The notes under the pieces are model-generated. The model saw nothing but the letters and a program-made list of their open reading frames with translations. It had not been told where the DNA came from and searched no databases. A DNA stretch of 22,999 bases from Paramacrobiotus richtersi (Eukaryota > Tardigrada > Eutardigrada > Parachela > Macrobiotidae). Made by a program: the position numbers and the translations under genes. This document shows positions 8,787 through 18,433 of this stretch, piece by piece (within the stretch, counting starts at the first letter, position 1; every line of letters starts with the position of its first letter). The stretch covers positions 1 through 22,999 of the forward strand of contig JAQGAU010000875.1 in the NCBI GenBank assembly GCA_034698045.1, given 5' to 3'.

Positions 8787-9137
8787 ATAACTAACCTTCA
8801 CGCCACGGAAAGATCCGTCTACCCCGTGCGCGCCTATCTGCACGTCCAAGAGTTCAGAACCAATCACTATACCTCCGGATGGCCCCTGTTCACGTACCGG
8901 TCCGGCGGGTTAGCAACACGACCAAGCGTGGAGACAATTCTCAAATTCCAACTGCACGATCACCCAGAATCTGAAAGGATAACACTCGCACCTTCCGAAT
9001 CGGAGCGGCGACCACAGCGTACAAGCTCAACGCTTCCCGAGGAAACCATCAAAGCTTCCGGACGATGGAAAGGTCAATGCGTGCGGAAATATAACCGTAG
9101 AAAACGCGCACCATACGCCGGCCTGTACGGATTATAG
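8787..9137 (+). pseudogene. Tyrosine recombinase C-terminal domain, frameshifted and with a changed catalytic box
   Basis: One frame gives the entry to the catalytic domain, SVYPVRAYLHVQEFR, then WPLFTYRSGG and LATR (8811-8925), matching the CPVRAL...PLF...G..LTR pattern of eukaryotic tyrosine recombinases. The HxxR box appears in another frame at 8987-9016 as RTFRIGAATTA: the His position is Arg (CGC where CAC is usual). The first frame resumes with LPEETIKASGRWKG (9039-9078), followed by VRKYNR, which holds the W box and the nucleophilic Tyr region. The two frame changes cancel. In DIRS, Ngaro or Crypton elements this enzyme inserts the DNA circle; here it cannot be made intact. Pairing with the gag-like frame favours DIRS/Ngaro. 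Confidence 0.75.
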
Positions 9138-10222
9138 TTAGGGGTAAGCACTAGGGAAATGGACGGAGCAGTAAAGATGTGTTCCGGCCTCGCCGGGAAC
9201 ATCCTTTGCGCGTCCTCCAGTTCTCCCGAACGCCGAACCTCCACATCGCGCACGACGGAAACGACTGCATTTAACTGATTGAAATATGAATTTGGCATGT
9301 TTCTGACAGCTATACCACAAAAATGTACTAAACAACGCCAGAGCCAAATTATGTAAAAAAACAGCTGAAAAAGTTTTTGTCTGCGCACTGTAATCATTTT
9401 TGACAATAAGCTTCGGAAATAATGCAACTGCTTTTAATGCAGTTTTTCCATATCTGCATTTTCCGTATTTTTACTGTGTGAGCGGGCATCAGTGCGCAAG
9501 ATGTGCGCGTTATGCATCTAACGCGTTTCCGGTTCGCCGTCGTACAGTATAAACTACGGAGTACTTTAGTAGTGTGCGTAGGCCCAACCGTAGGCAAACT
9601 AAAGACCCCTATCACAGAACACATGTCGTCCAACAGCGGCAGGTCTTCACCCCGTTCAATCGTAAGGATAAGTTTTTTAGAACTAAAAATGCAACCAATT
9701 GCGAGTGTCTAGGCGTGTAACGCTAATTTTAATGTGTGCGGAACTGCAGACATCGGTGCGGAATGAAGATTTTAGTTTAAACCGGACGTACAGCAAATGC
9801 AGTGGATTCTCAGCATCCGTTTCTGCAACCTTGTTTAGAAAACAATTTTGTGGGACGAGTTCCTATATCCGTAGATGCGCAATCACAGAATTTCAAAGTG
9901 TGCGAAAATTACCGCAAATTGTCTGCAATTTGAAAAGGTACCCAGGAAATACGTTTCAGTACCTCTGCCGTTGGTACACTTGCAGGCGATAGATGTGACG
10001 CGTCCAGTTGTTCAATAATAAAAATAAAGGAGCATGAGCTTCTTTCGCAATTACGTAACGAGCAAGAAAGATTTAAGAATTTTAATTCCTGGCAAGAAAA
10101 TGTTTTCTGATGGATCCTTTGACTTCACAATATGTCGGTCCAAAATCAGCAGGAGCTCTGAATTTAGATACCTTAATATAGCGAGTGAATAACTTAATTT
10201 CGATTAGTAATAAGTAATAACC
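9138..10222. other. Stretch without a recognised gene
   Basis: Several 70-117-codon frames overlap on both strands and none has a motif. A weak AATAAA-like run (aataataaaaataaagg) stands near 10012-10030. No repeats were identified until 10223. Confidence 0.45.
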
Positions 10223-10321
10223 AAGGCAGCAAGCTGTGTGGCAGCAAAATGACGGTCAGCATTATGAAGGCAGCAAACCGTCTGGGAACAAAATGCTGGT
10301 CAGCAAAGTAACAGTCAACGG
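10223..10321 (+). repeat. 15-bp minisatellite, block 1
   Basis: Irregular copies of a word like ggcagcaaaatgacg, gtcagca, ggcagcaaaccgtct and gtcagcaaagtaaca. The same unit occurs inverted at 11891-12063 and direct at 14448-14626. Confidence 0.55.
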
Positions 10322-10342
10322 AATTAGTTAAAAACAAAAAGT

Positions 10343-10384
10343 AGTGCCCGCAACGAGCGAGTGCACTTGCCTATTATTCTTACG
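10343..10384. repeat. Dispersed 40-bp repeat, copy 1 (with 13069-13110)
   Basis: It shares agcgagtgcacttgccta and the preceding gtgcc-gcaac with the segment at 13069-13110 in the same orientation. Confidence 0.65.
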
Positions 10385-10764
10385 GTTTCGTACTGAAGGA
10401 GAGCGCAGTCATCTCCACAGAGAGCCCTTTCTCTTTTCGAAGCACTGAAAAGACTGAAATCCAAATAAACAGAAGCTGTTGTTGCAGAATTTTCCAGTAG
10501 CTAACTACCTGCACACCGCGCACAGGACTTATAAAACCTTGTATCTGTGCCGTACGCGTTAAATTGTGTGAATGTTATAAAAAAAATTTATGTGTGGTGT
10601 GGTGAATTTTATAAAAACTGCTGTGATAATATCAAAATGATAGCGAAAGGCTGTGAGAATAGCTCACGAAAGGTGGGAGGTAGTGAAAGAGCCATTTCCT
10701 GCATAATTTCTGTCTGATCCATCAAAAGTCTTGGTGTTAGTGCTACCATAGCCGCATAGCGTTA

Positions 10765-10820
10765 CTGAAGCGACGGGCCTCCTGTCTAAGACAGGGGGCT
10801 CAAAGAGGCCGTCGCTTCAG
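10765..10820. repeat. Strong nested hairpin
   Basis: The left arm 10765-10781 (ctgaagcgacgggcctc) pairs with 10805-10820 (gaggccgtcgcttcag) with one bulged G. Inside the loop a second perfect stem, CTGTC-TAA-GACAG, lies at 10782-10794. The outer stem is GC-rich. It could be a small foldback element, an RNA hairpin precursor or a remnant of TIRs. No flanking gene explains it. Confidence 0.75.
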
Positions 10821-10863
10821 TTATGCTGTGATTCTACGTACGCGCGCGAAAATCTGCAGCTTT

Positions 10864-10920
10864 ACCGTACCACGGCCCATTCAGTCAGGCTTTACCGTAC
10901 TAGATGGGCCGTGACCGTAC
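10864..10920. repeat. ACCGTAC direct repeats with an interleaved inverted repeat
   Basis: ACCGTAC occurs at 10864, 10894 and 10914; the first two extend to TTTACCGTAC. Between them CACGGCCCAT (10871-10880) and ATGGGCCGTG (10904-10913) form perfect 10-bp arms around 23 bases. Such order is seen in binding-site clusters, but no function is shown here. Confidence 0.6.
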
Positions 10921-10929
10921 CATAGTGGT

Positions 10930-11890
10930 GGTGACCCGCATGGGCGTGAACCTTTGTCTTACAGCTATCCAATGGTTTGTATCAGATCTGCATGGCAATC
11001 ACAGGCAGTGACAAGCCTACTGAACGTCCGCTTCAGCGGGAGCCTTTCTGCTAGTGTCGGCGTGCTCCGCTTTGCTTCACTGTATCGTATCGAAATTAAG
11101 CCTGAGTTAACCAGTGCCGAGAAACGCCGCTCTTCTGACAAGAACATTTCTCTCTTTTTTCGCAAGAGCGTCTTGGCTTCTGTTGTATTCAGAAGCGCAT
11201 ATGGCAGTCTTCAATTAGCTAGTATGTATGGCGCGCAGTTTGCATATGTCTGCCTTTCCCGGATTTAGAACTTCGAGAGAACACCAGTGCTGATCAAAAA
11301 ATTTATGAAACTGGCTTTTGTGATCTGAAGTTGCCATCGCTCAATCCAAACAAATCCCTTACGTATATCACTGTCGAAATAGCTCCACTGTGGACTACCA
11401 CGACTCAGACCAGTGAATGTCCATTAAAAACCGGACCGCTAAAATGAGATCTTCCCTGCAATGCAATGCTGTAGATGGTACACATCCTTTAACGGTACGT
11501 ACAGATCGAAAAAAATTTGTTTCCTACAAAGGCTTTCTGATAAGGTTTATATCACAGTAAAGAATTGCTTGCATCAGCTACTGTGGAAGAAATGTGTCAG
11601 ATATGGGGCTGAAAGCGGCATTGCCAATAAACAGTCGTGTTAGTACTGTTAAGTTGCAAAAAGGGTTAGCGCCGAATCACATGCTCAGACATATAGTCGA
11701 GAAATAGTTTACGGTAAAGCGAGCAACACAAGCGTAGGCTGCCCTCGCCCGTTTCTTCTTGACGAAAGTGTTCCCCCCGGAACGGAATGTGGTCTGCAAA
11801 AAGGAGTTACCCATTATAGAAAACGAGGCGAATTACACGAATCAGTATGCGTTCGAGCTGTTCGGGAAGTGATAAGTCGTTTTCTTTCTA
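10930..11890. other. Stretch without a recognised gene
   Basis: A 104-codon + frame at 10954-11268 has no recognisable motif, and its antisense is open too. Composition is mixed, and no repeat or RNA signal stands out. Confidence 0.45.
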
Positions 11891-12063
11891 ATGGTTGCCC
11901 GTCTGTTTGCTGACCACTTTTTTATTGTCTGCCGATTTGTTGACGGATGTTTTGTTACTGGGCCGTTTGTTTCTCGACGATTTAATTCACGCTCGTTTGG
12001 TTACCGGCGTTTCGCAACTGGACGGTTTGTTCATTGCTTATTGATGACTGTCGTTTTGTTGAC
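11891..12063 (-). repeat. 15-bp minisatellite, block 2 (inverted)
   Basis: On the - strand the block is made of units such as gtcaacaaaacgaca, gaacaaaccgtcca, gtaacaaaacatcc and gtcaacaaatcggc. They are the reverse-strand form of the block at 14448-14626. The + strand frame here (MVARLFADHFFIV...) is rich in repeated FV-GR-F words only because of the repeat. Confidence 0.65.
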
Positions 12064-12645
12064 ACATCCAATTCTGTTCAAATTCGTTTGGTTCATACAT
12101 GTGTGTAAAGATTGTCCAGAAGATAATGTCCATCTAAACACTTTCAAGAACTCTACTCTTATGAACTACTTTTTTAAACCGGTAGACCGGCATTTGCCAT
12201 GAAGGTAACAGCAAATTCCCGTTGGTACAGCTTTACCGATCCTTAACAATGATTGGCAGCGACCGTTCATTGAGTCTTCCATATTTATCTTGCACACAAT
12301 TCTTTCATCATCAAATGTTTCATAATAAAACAAAAGAAATGTCTGCCGAACTCTACACTGTAGGATCGCAGTAGCGGATGATATGATCAATATCAACAGC
12401 TCACTGCAGTCTACAGTTTAACAGTATTTTAGGAAGGATTTAAAGATCGTGCAATGTGACTGTTACAGTGTTACAGTAAAGATTTTTTAATGCCCGCTAT
12501 TGCCCGGAGAGTGACTTGCGTATGCAGAGAGGTCCGCTTCCGTTGCACTCCACAAAGCAATTCACACAGCTGCCCACAGAATCATTGCCTGCATGGTAGT
12601 TCATGCGCGAAGTTTTAGCAAAATTCGTTTCCTTACTCTGTATAA
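12064..12645. other. Non-coding interior between inverted minisatellite blocks
   Basis: Only short frames, AT-rich, with no motif. It lies between the two inverted 15-bp arrays. Confidence 0.4.
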
Positions 12646-12795
12646 TCGACCGGAGCGGAGCGTCGGTCCTCTATATCCAACGAAACAGCACTTCGTGGTG
12701 TCCGTTTGTCTGTCACCATTACCAAGATTTTGATCGACCAAAGCGGAGCGAAGGTCCTCTATACTCAGCTCAAATGCATTTTAATGTCTCTCCGC
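12645..12795 (+). repeat. Repeat family 'ctatatactcagcgaaac', copies 1 and 2
   Basis: Copy 1 (about 12645-12715) has cgaccggagcggagcg, ggtcctctatat, cgaaac, cttcgtggtgtccgt and gtctgtc. Copy 2 (about 12735-12795) has cgaccaaagcggagcg, ggtcctctatactcagc and tgtctctccg. The two are tandem at about 87 bases. Confidence 0.65.
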
Positions 12796-12819
12796 CATTC
12801 GTTCGGTCGGTCGGTCACT

Positions 12820-12985
12820 ATTATTTTTTCCTTATTTATATTTATTAATAATGATATTTTATCGTCATTATTTATTCGTTTTACTGCATAATTCATTTAT
12901 TTATCTTTGCTTACTGAAATTAATTTTTCATTTAAATTAATATTTATTAAATACCAGTTTTAGTCCGAGATTAATATTTCTTCTG
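12820..12985. other. AT-rich low-complexity stretch
   Basis: It is dominated by ttattta and aattaat words. It separates copies of the repeat family at 12645-13358. Confidence 0.6.
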
Positions 12986-13068
12986 GTACCGGGCTGGTGG
13001 GTTAAGTTAGTCTATGATATGCTTTAACTTCTGCTGCCCTATAGACGGACTTCCTTCGCTTCGGTCAT

Positions 13069-13110
13069 TCAGTGCCAGCAACCAGCGAGTGCACTTGCCT
13101 AGTAGTAATA
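13069..13110. repeat. Dispersed 40-bp repeat, copy 2 (with 10343-10384)
   Basis: The sequence gtgccagcaac then cagcgagtgcacttgccta is close to identical with the copy 2.7 kb upstream. Confidence 0.65.
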
Positions 13111-13158
13111 CTGTGAATCATTGTCTATGCTGTCATTACTATGCACCTATTACAAAAT

Positions 13159-13358
13159 CGGTGGCCCTATATACTCAGCGAAACCAAATTTTGTGGTTTC
13201 CGTGCGTCTGTCGCTTTTATAAAATATAAAAACTACTATTATGATTTTTATTTTTGAATTTTATTGCTGTCACGGTCATTTTTATGCTGTTATCATGATG
13301 TATTTATCACGCAGTGGCTGGCCCTATATACTCAGCGAAACGAAATTTCGTGGTGTCA
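13159..13358 (+). repeat. Repeat family 'ctatatactcagcgaaac', copies 3 and 4
   Basis: Copy 3 (13161-13213) and copy 4 (13318-13358) share ggccctatatactcagcgaaac and a following aaattt-tgtggt word. Copy 4 has a perfect palindrome ACGAAATTTCGT at 13340-13351, which is changed to ccaaattttg in copy 3. Confidence 0.7.
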
Positions 13359-14447
13359 TTATTGCACCTGTCCCCACAAATTCAGAGCTACAGCATGTAT
13401 CGGTGTGTCTTAAGTGTCGAAAACCTGATGACCAGTGCTATGGCCGAGCTCGTGGTCATTTACGACCTTTGTGGTTATTAGTGATCCCTCGTGGTACTTC
13501 GTGACTTTTAGTGCTTAACTATAGTTGTGTCGGTTGGGCAAATAAGTATGGTTAACGTTAGAACTGTGCAGAACAAGATGCAGCATATTACTGACGCTGA
13601 ATAAGTATTTTTCTTAAATATATATACGTACAGACCTGTAAGTACTAATAAGAACATAGGAAGGACCCGCGTAACAATGTTCTTGAACAACTTATTTGCG
13701 ATGCTGTCACCAGGAATTTTTCTAACAGTTCTTCACTTATGGAAAACAAAACAATTAGTTAAAACAAAAACGAAGACAACATTTGTTTCCTATTTTGTTA
13801 ATTAGCCAATCTGGGTCAAGAGGGTTGTCCCGGTCTGTCCGATACTGACGAAGCTTTCACAATGCTGAACATTCAACAACCAAGCTTTAGTATTAACTGA
13901 CAACAATTACAGTCGCCCCTTGGTGCACACAAAGATCATAAGAAACGGAAACCATGATCGACCATCGATGAGCAAGAAGGTTGCAACGCCCCACAACAAC
14001 AGGCGACCACAAAAACGTCCTTGGTCTGCAAGACCAGATACTAGATCAACGACAAGATCAGATACTTCGAATATATTGCCACCAATGTCGGTCTTTAAGT
14101 ATTTAAAGCGGTTGGTGTATATTGTCTTGTGCCTCGGGTATTTCGTCGATAACTTTTGATCATCATTTTTGGTCGTTAGCAAAGCTTATTAGGGACTGAA
14201 TGGTTAAATGTTTTCGTTTTACGGCAGTGTCTGTGGTCGGTGAAGGTGAACGTATTTTCCACCGCAGTTCTTTGACCTTGTTTAGTAGTAAAGCGGTTTT
14301 GAATGATAAATCTGGTGTTGGTTGTTTAGGTTTCAATTTTTAATACTGATATAACTGCAGTGGTTACTTTAGGGCCAGCTTCAATGTATCATATTAGAAT
14401 AAATACGATGTTGTTTTGTACTTGGATTCAAAAAAAAGAATTACGAC
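13359..14447. other. Stretch without a recognised gene
   Basis: Short frames only. At 13560-13610 a tattactgacgct word recalls the dispersed repeat of 653 and 2995 but is too short to call. Around 13970-14030 some ccacaacaacaggcgacca words may be distant members of the 15-bp minisatellite. Confidence 0.4.
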
Positions 14448-14626
14448 TAGCGGTCAGCAAATTTATTTGGTCATCAAACTATCAAAACAACGTATGGTCC
14501 GTCAACAAAACAGCGTTAGTCAAATAGTCAATTAGACAAACCATCAGGTAGCAAAACATCCAGTCAACAAACAGTCGTGAGCAAACCGTCGGTCAACAAA
14601 AGAGCGGCCAGCAAAAGGTCGGTGAG
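14448..14626 (+). repeat. 15-bp minisatellite, block 3
   Basis: About ten imperfect units of 13-17 bases, for example gtcaacaaaacagcg, gtagcaaaacatcca, gtcaacaaacagtcg, gagcaaaccgtcg, gtcaacaaaagagcg and gccagcaaaaggtcg. It is in inverted orientation to the block at 11891-12063. Confidence 0.7.
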
Positions 14627-15724
14627 ACACTGGCTTTCTGATGCATACCCTGAGTAGTGTTAGTTCCGTTCGGCATTTCCCATGCACGACAATCAGTTTC
14701 ACATGTTGTTTCGGTCATCAGAAGCCAGCACGTCCAGATGCCTTTGGGGTACGCATTCTTGAGCTCCACATGGTGTGCGCGCTCACGCAGGCCGCCTGGC
14801 ATTTAAAGCATGTTTACCGGTTCGGTCCTCGCCTCTGCCGGTCTGTTTCCTGCGCACTTCACTTATGTAACTCTGCAGTTTGACTTTATCACTCGCAGAA
14901 GCTCGCTACTTCCCTTCTACCGTACTGTATAATTAAAGCCTGCGATTTATAGCCGCCTTAGTTTGCGAATACAGCTTTATTGGCAAAAGCCACCGACCAA
15001 AAAAACAAGTGCATAGACTTATCACGAGACATTACAAGGTATGATGTCAAATTCGAAGAAACAGCCAGCATCTCCACCTCGGTGTAGTAGAAGAAACGGA
15101 CGGCTAAGTGCCTAATACAGCGGACGTTCGTCATGTTGAACTTTGGCGAACGGTTCCATTCATACCACAAATACATGCGCAACCGGCAATAATATCCGCA
15201 CTAAGCTTAATATATTGTAAGGGCAGTTTGCTTCGAGCGCAGCGAGAAGCTGCTCGTATGCTGTTGACGGTTGAGCAAAATTGTCGCCGCTCGAAAACCG
15301 CAACGTTACAATCGACGTGCAACAGACATTGCCCGCCTAGGCGGCCGGTACCATCTTGAGTTCGAAGCACACTATAATCCGTTACACGAATCACTACTTT
15401 TACCCAAAATGAACAGATTTTCGAGATAATATGCCGTACGTTTATATGCCACGCTCGTTCCGCTAGCTCGGTCAGATAGAAAATTGTGAGCAAGAAAAAA
15501 GGCATGAACAAGGAAGACAAAGCAAACGGCACAGTTTCGCCGAGGGCAAATACAACGGCTCAAGCGCGGGTCTTCTGAGCCAAAATAACTAGCCCGGACC
15601 GTTGTCCGCACAGATCTTGAACAAGCATCAGCAAAGTACGCATGCGGTCGTTGGCGCTAGCTGAGATTGCCGTTGTCGTGTTCACAGTCAACTCAAGAAC
15701 CAATCTTAAACTCACTTCAAATTG
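14627..15724. other. Stretch without a recognised gene
   Basis: The longest frame is on the - strand at 15131-15532 (133 codons, hydrophobic start, no motif), a length that chance can give in this window. Overlapping + and - frames have no recognisable family. Confidence 0.45.
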
Positions 15725-15726
15725 TA

Positions 15727-16395
15727 CAGTAAAACCTCTCGATAGCGTACACCCTCGGGGGCCTCGGTTCCTCGATTTCTGAACGTTATTCGATGGTCAA
15801 CGTTATAAAGAGGAGCTGCTCCCGGGGGTGGGGACCAACATTTCTGGGGGGGGGCAGACAATTTGTTGGCGTATTGAAACACATATTATTACATACGTTG
15901 ACAACAATTGGTACAACTGTATTAAACTAATATAAAAACTGCACCTAAAAAAGCTTGACAACAACCTACTTTGCATAAGTCTGAATTAGAGATCCGTTCA
16001 GTGGGATGCATTTCTGACGGCATCAAACCATTCCAGAGTCAGAACAGTAATCTGGCTATGAATAAATCCCACTGAATCACGATACTGAACGTAAACCGGA
16101 TCTGTCGGCAAAACGTTTATGTTCGAGCGTTAAATGAGGTTCAATACACAGGTAAATCGTTCCGGCGTTCTCGGCAAAGTGTACGTTCACCTTATAAAGG
16201 GGCAACGTTATAAGCGGCGGTAACGTACCGTGTTTCTAATGGTAAGCGTGTATACGTATGTGATACTATGGTACAGCAATAAACACGGTATAAGAGGTTT
16301 CCCATTAGGCTATAGTCTAAGGGACAATTTTGGCGTACGTAACTCGTAAGGAAAAGGTGAACGTTATAAAAGGTAACTTCATAAGTGGTTTACTC
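15727..16395. mobile_element. pogo/Tigger-like MITE with TA target duplication
   Basis: The left end reads TA then CAGTAAAACCTCTCGATAG, the typical start of pogo-group TIRs. The right end reads ggtttactc then TA (16396-16397), which reversed gives GAGTAAACCAC. TIR-like words such as aacgttataa recur inside at about 15783, 15799, 16205 and 16361. A second TIR-like end, ataagaggttt, stands at about 16287. No transposase frame fits in 669 bases, so it is non-autonomous. The G-rich run at 15845-15855 is notable. Confidence 0.7.
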
Positions 16396-16399
16396 TAAG

Positions 16400-17560
16400 C
16401 TGGCCTCCAGCCTTACTGCGTTGACAAAACTGCTGCGTTTGATAGAATAAAAGGGCTGATTCCCGGAAAGGATGCCCAGATCGGTAGCGGACCTTTGGGC
16501 AGTGTGCGATACTAGATTTTAGTGCGAAAATGCCGGGCAGTAACGGTTGTTGGTAAGCCGGCAAAATAGCCAACATACACCGTCAAAACAATTCGCATTC
16601 AGCACTTGGATCAGCACTGACCAGCACATTCAGTACTCCTCCTCTGTGGTAGTCCATAATGCTGACTAGCCGACTAAACAGCAAGCGACTTTCACCCTGG
16701 TATTCTGCGGAAAGCTTCTCGTACCACCGATGTAGCAGAGGCGAGCAGCAATTTATCTTGGGGTGTAATAATTTTGTCTCCAAACTCTACGACTAGTACA
16801 GTTCCAGCGATACTGTAATTTTGCTGGAGAGTTCCCAGTTTACACTGCCAATCATCTGCCAAAAAATTATGTTTCGCTGTTTTGTAAAAAGTCGCACTGA
16901 CATCGGAAGATGTCCCATCCGTTGCGTACAACAGATCTACAAAAGGAAATGTTCAAAATGCGACGGCAGGCATAGGTCTCAAGATAATTGGCAGGACCAT
17001 GGGCACTTCTGGCCCGAAACGTCATCTCGCAGTCAAGTGCGGTAGGGTCACTAACACCGTGTCCGATAAACGTTACGGCAGAATCCCGTATTAGATATTC
17101 CAACACACCCGGTACGAAACGAAAAACAAACTAATGTACTGCGAAACTTGGACCGCTCAGTGATCGAATGTTGTTGGTGAACCGCGACCGAATCTCAGTT
17201 TCTACAACACAAAAAGTAAACGGATGGTTGCGGCACGGCACGCGATGCTTTCTGCCCCCACTGTAATAAACTGTTCGCAATGGGAGCTGGGGTTGCTTGC
17301 CACGCAAAAGCTTTTTAGCGCTCACGCTGCCAGGTACCTGATGACACAGCTGGCTCGTCCGCCCACACTATCTCACCGGATGCCCCAACACACACCATGC
17401 GAAGCCCACTCGAAGTAAAACGAAACAGCATTTTCGAATAGGATTCTGAAAGCGGTACGTCGGACCTGCACACATTCCCACACAAGCATTATTCGACACT
17501 GTGTTTGTGACAATTCTTTGGATAGCTGGATCGCACTTCTGCTCTTTGCCCCTGATGCCT
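16400..17560. other. Stretch with weak - strand frames, no gene supported
   Basis: On the - strand 16583-16783 (66 codons, with WYEKLSAEYQGESRLLFSRL) and 16692-16931 (79 codons) overlap and look somewhat protein-like. No family is recognised, and splice signals joining them are unclear. I would not call a gene from this. Confidence 0.35.
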
Positions 17561-17988
17561 TGTCACACGCCCGTCGAGAGGCAACATGACGCACCGGAAT
17601 TTTTTCGAGATGTTTTCAGCTTTCCTGCCGGTTCCGCTGGAGGACTGAGTGGGCTGCACCCTCGAGCATAGGAAGGACCTGTTGTGTAGTCCTGCGGCCC
17701 TTGTCGCAGTCGCTAGAAAACCTCTGTTTGTGACTCACTGAGCTCATTAATTTAGCGTTACGTAATGATGTTCCGGAGGACATTCGCATGTTTTTTATGG
17801 AGCCGAGGGCGCGCCTGTCTATTGTCACAACGGCACTTTGAGCAACAATTTTCTGGAAAAATTTGAGCCGTTGGGTACAGAATTTTTTTTTTAAATCTGC
17901 GTGTGCAGCTATTGGCCGCACTTTTAAAAATCTCCTCCGGAGGTAGTGCCGTGGATACACTGTTTTTTATCAAAGAGATGAATTGCAG

Positions 17989-18132
17989 TACAGTACATGG
18001 AAACAAGGAAGCAACGGTCCACAATCTCACAAATGCCAGATTACTGCGCCTGCTTAGGGCGAACATCCACTCACGCACCCTAATGTTAGGAGGCCAGTTC
18101 TCAGAAGTAAACATTTTCTCAGCTTGGTCGGC
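17989..18132 (+). CDS. Candidate upstream exon of the P-loop gene
   Basis: A frame encoding TVHGNKEATVHN and ARLLRLLRAN, then GGQFSEVNIFSAW, is bounded by a good acceptor (tgttttttat...gaattgcag, AG at 17987-17988) and a good donor (GTAAGA at 18133). It would leave two bases of a codon at its end. The closest matching acceptor is a TTAG at 18497-18498, which would join in frame to the next candidate. I recognise no domain. Antisense frames are also open here, so the evidence is splice-site quality plus composition only. Confidence 0.3.
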
Positions 18133-18433
18133 GTAAGAACCAACTCGCGCGCATACACTATTCTCACGGGCACCTTGGTAACATGAACAGAAACGAATCT
18201 CACATTTATTCCATTAGCTTCGATAACGGCCATCAAGTCTGTTCCGAAGTAATCGAGTGTTTTATGGGTGGTACTGTATGCCATGTAGACAGAAATCAGT
18301 CTTCACCTTGTCAGGTTTGGCGGGGCGCTTCACCATCAGCTTCGATGTGACGAGGTTCTGGCAGGAGTCTTCGTGGCCGTTCGAAAGTACTAGACAGGTT
18401 GAGCATGTCGCTCAGTTAGCTGAAAGCCGATAA

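Noticed and set aside
11891..12202. 103-codon frame with repeated F-V-G-R words
   Set aside because: It is a translation of the 15-bp minisatellite array, not a gene.
15131..15532. 133-codon - strand frame with hydrophobic start
   Set aside because: No motif or homologue recognised, no splice or start context, and the length is within chance for 23 kb in six frames.
16583..16931. - strand frames of 66 and 79 codons that look mildly protein-like
   Set aside because: They overlap in different frames, lack clear splice sites and match no family I know.
17616..18114. Two overlapping - strand frames of 114 and 118 codons
   Set aside because: They overlap each other and a + strand candidate exon; composition is biased to S, R and K without any recognisable domain.
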